The position numbers and the translations under genes were made by a program. A stretch of 31,404 nt of DNA from a virus. How positions within the stretch are numbered: the first letter of the stretch is position 1; the number at the start of each line of letters is the position of its first letter. The stretch covers positions 1-31,404 of the IMG/VR virus record IMGVR_UViG_3300009098_000221, one strand, 5' to 3'. Of this stretch, positions 29,969-31,404 are shown in pieces. Below the pieces are notes generated by a model, which searched no databases, had not been told where the DNA came from, and saw nothing but the letters and a program-made list of their open reading frames with translations.

Positions 29969-30148
29969 ATGCCACAGGCAACGATACAAGAGACGCGCGA
30001 ATACGAGCGCGACCTAGACCGTATCCACGAGCTACGGAGCGCCGTAGACGCGACCCGCAAGGCGCACGAAAACGCCGTCCGGTGCTACGTCTCAGCACTG
30101 GGCGCGTACAACGCCCGCTGGCGTGCCGACTTGGGCGGTGCAGCATGA
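29969..30148 (+). CDS. 59-residue helical protein
   Basis: ATG 29969 lies eight bases after GAGGAG. The product (MPQATIQETREYERDLDRIH, LRSAVDATRKAHENAVRCY) is a charged helical hairpin with one Cys. It overlaps the next gene as ATGA. Unknown function. Confidence 0.65.
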   Translation: MPQATIQETREYERDLDRIHELRSAVDATRKAHENAVRCYVSALGAYNARWRADLGGAA

Positions 30149-30303
30149 GCGCGCTAACAGACGCCGTGAGGCGCTGGCAGGAAAGACAGGAGGAACTAGC
30201 CGCCCTGGAACGTCAGGACGCGCTAGAAGCGCTGCAAATGGTGTCTGACGCTGTGATACGCGCAGAGCACGCGCGGCTAACGGCGCTTACGGGAAGGAGT
30301 TGA
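30145..30303 (+). CDS. 52-residue helical protein
   Basis: ATG 30145 overlaps the previous stop (ATGA), and the frame ends TGA at 30303, immediately before the next GTG. The product (MSALTDAVRRWQERQEELAA, LERQDALEALQMVSDAVIR) is a long amphipathic helix. It may pair with the preceding protein of similar style. Unknown function. Confidence 0.6.
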   Translation: MSALTDAVRRWQERQEELAALERQDALEALQMVSDAVIRAEHARLTALTGRS

Positions 30304-30513
30304 GTGTTGAGCATCGCAAGCCGTGAATGGCACGAACGCGAGATCGCCAAGTGGCAGCGCCTGCTACGGGAGGCCGAAAAGGCTGTCCACGGGCACGAGG
30401 AGCTGCGTGCCAAGGCGATCCGGGATGCGCTGGACGCCGGGTTGAAAGCGCCGGCGATAGCGAAGATCACGGGGCTTTCCAGGCAGCGGATACACCAGCT
30501 AAAGCAGCCGTAG
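30304..30513 (+). CDS. Helix-turn-helix regulator, end of the plus-strand operon
   Basis: A 69-residue protein from GTG 30304, with AGGAG four bases upstream. An N-terminal charged helix (REWHEREIAKWQRLLREAE) is followed by a helix-turn-helix: LDAGLKAPAIAKITGLSRQR then IHQLKQP. The pattern AGL..P.IA..TGLSRQRI is like sigma region 4 and small repressor domains. It could bind the palindrome at 29189-29206 or the dyads at 28497-28528. It is followed by a hairpin terminator. Confidence 0.75.
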   Translation: MLSIASREWHEREIAKWQRLLREAEKAVHGHEELRAKAIRDALDAGLKAPAIAKITGLSRQRIHQLKQP

Positions 30514-30537
30514 CTAGGCGACAACGCAAGACGGTTT

Positions 30538-30561
30538 GAGGCCCGGCTTCGGCTGGGCCTC
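30538..30561 (+). terminator. Hairpin terminator between convergent genes
   Basis: GAGGCCCGGC pairs with GCTGGGCCTC around a TTCG tetraloop (10 bp, one G:T). It lies between the plus-strand operon end (30513) and the convergent minus-strand stop (30583). The plus-strand tail AGTCGTTCC is only mildly T-rich. It may act in both directions. Confidence 0.75.
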
Positions 30562-30582
30562 AGTCGTTCCTAGGCGACCGGG

Positions 30583-31404
30583 CTAGCCGTGCTGTGAGGC
30601 GAACGTCTTATACGTCTGGCCCGCAGGGCGCCCGTGGATCGTCCATTCCCCATCACCATCGTCGTACTCGTAGATCGCGGTCAGCCAGCCTGCGGTCCTC
30701 GCAGCCAACGATTTTTCGAGGAACCCGAGCATGTTGCCGTTCTGTGTCGATTCGCCCTGCCAGCCGAACTCCGTCAGCCACCAGTTGCTATTCCCCCCCG
30801 CACCATTGGAGCTGACCTTCGTCCTGAAGCCTTCCGTGCTGCCCCAGTTGAAGTTGCCTTCGCCGTTCGCGACGCCGAGGTTGCCGTAGGGGTGGTTTGA
30901 CCAGCCGTTGATGTCCGCGGCGAGCGATCGCGTTAGTTCGGTGCCGGCCTGGAACAGCACGCTGCCCTGGTTGAACGTTTCCCATTCCCCGGAGGCCAAC
31001 GCTTCGATTTTTTTGAACGTTTTGCCTTCCCCGGACTCCACATCCCCAGTCCCGAGATTCAGCGTGGACGCCACGTTGTAGTGCAGGTGTTTGCCGGCCG
31101 TGCCCAACGGGAGCAGCACAAGCCAGTATTTGGTGTTGTTCACGACGCTGATCGCTTCCGGGAGCGTGACCGTGACCCAACTGTTCGCCGACGGTTCCCC
31201 CGACGCGGTGGCCTGCCCCAGGATCGCCCCGGGTTTGCCCGCGCTGTCGGCCGCGAGGCCCAGCACGACGCTGCTGACGCCCGTGTTCGCGGTGCTGTTG
31301 GTCCGTAGCCGTAGTTCGCTGACCGGGCCGGACCTGCGGCATGTGAACTGGAAAGCCTCTTGGCGTTCCACGAGCGTTTCGTCAGCCACCGGGTAGGAGC
31401 CGTA
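30583..31404 (-). CDS. Glycoside-hydrolase-like protein, 5' end beyond the window
   Basis: The frame is open to the right edge, and codons before GTG 31389 (YGSYPVADETL) are in frame, so the true start may lie outside. An N-terminal beta-sandwich covers about 120 residues (VSELRLRTNSTANTG, VVLGLAADSAGKPGAIL, YWLVLLPLG). It is followed by a C-terminal glycoside-hydrolase half: DINGWSNHPYGNLG, WWLTEFGWQGE with the nucleophile-type Glu, and AIYEYDDGDGEWTIHGRPAG. These match HPYG and TEIGW of the gene at 21996-23129. The N-terminal barrel half with the Asn-Glu-Pro acid/base motif is missing, so activity is doubtful. It is probably a fibre or glycan-binding protein. Confidence 0.8.
   Translation of the reverse strand, partial: YGSYPVADETLVERQEAFQFTCRRSGPVSELRLRTNSTANTGVSSVVLGLAADSAGKPGAILGQATASGEPSANSWVTVTLPEAISVVNNTKYWLVLLPLGTAGKHLHYNVASTLNLGTGDVESGEGKTFKKIEALASGEWETFNQGSVLFQAGTELTRSLAADINGWSNHPYGNLGVANGEGNFNWGSTEGFRTKVSSNGAGGNSNWWLTEFGWQGESTQNGNMLGFLEKSLAARTAGWLTAIYEYDDGDGEWTIHGRPAGQTYKTFASQHG

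Noticed and set aside
29725-30303. 192-codon plus-strand frame spanning the small early genes
   Set aside because: Only its last 52 codons look like protein and have a coupled start at 30145; the rest overlaps two better supported genes in another frame.
1-31404. tRNA genes, CRISPR arrays, insertion sequences or an integrase
   Set aside because: I found no cloverleaf-like T-loop sequences in gene-free gaps, no regular spaced repeats with unique spacers, no transposase and no recombinase motifs.

Overview
The window is a GC-rich phage genome segment, possibly a whole small genome. I recognise a large terminase with ATPase and nuclease motifs, a portal-like protein, a scaffold-like protein, a DUF5309-type major capsid protein, a P22-like head-to-tail adaptor and stabilisation protein, large helical ejection-type proteins and two cell-wall lytic enzymes. 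I see no tape-measure gene, no major tail tube gene and no sheath gene, so a short-tailed (podovirus-like) virion is the best reading. The host is probably an actinobacterium of the Thermoleophilia/Solirubrobacterales type. The main clue is a membrane-anchored protein with two Cys-paired Ig-like repeats (SPTSFSYQWQRC type), which I associate mainly with that group. GTG starts, GTGA/ATGA/TGATG stop-start overlaps and very high third-position GC fit an actinobacterial phage.

Layout, reading the minus strand from right to left. A TerS-like gene (28644-29117) is followed by a 380-base control region with 29-bp-spaced GGTACC boxes. Next is an accessory block (25.4-28.3 kb): a ribbon-helix-helix regulator, very small overlapping genes, a zinc-ribbon protein with four PPVR linkers, and a possible Mom/GNAT-like DNA-modification protein. 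Then come TerL (23.1-25.1 kb), a glycoside-hydrolase-like protein, small zinc-finger proteins, portal, an HNH nuclease, scaffold and capsid (15.2-20.6 kb). Adaptor, stabilisation and tail proteins follow (12-15.2 kb), then ejection proteins (5.7-12 kb). A run of six small membrane proteins leads to two endolysin-type enzymes (2.6-5.7 kb) and the anchored Ig-like protein (0.1-2.3 kb). A glycoside-hydrolase-like gene enters at the right edge.

Only two blocks lie on the plus strand. One is a lone HNH nuclease at 21.7-22.0 kb. The other is a four-gene operon at 29.3-30.5 kb, with a good sigma70-type promoter, a palindrome over its -35 and a hairpin terminator, ending in a helix-turn-helix protein. 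I see no DNA polymerase, primase, helicase, integrase, tRNA or CRISPR. If the segment is complete, the phage depends on host replication. The reading frame leaving the left edge continues in phase into the frame entering the right edge, which is compatible with a circular or circularly permuted genome but does not prove it.

Five short candidate genes fall below a 60-codon cut-off: 4172-4288, 5039-5206, 6868-6951, 27683-27844 and 30145-30303. The gene after the capsid gene appears split by a one-base frame change.
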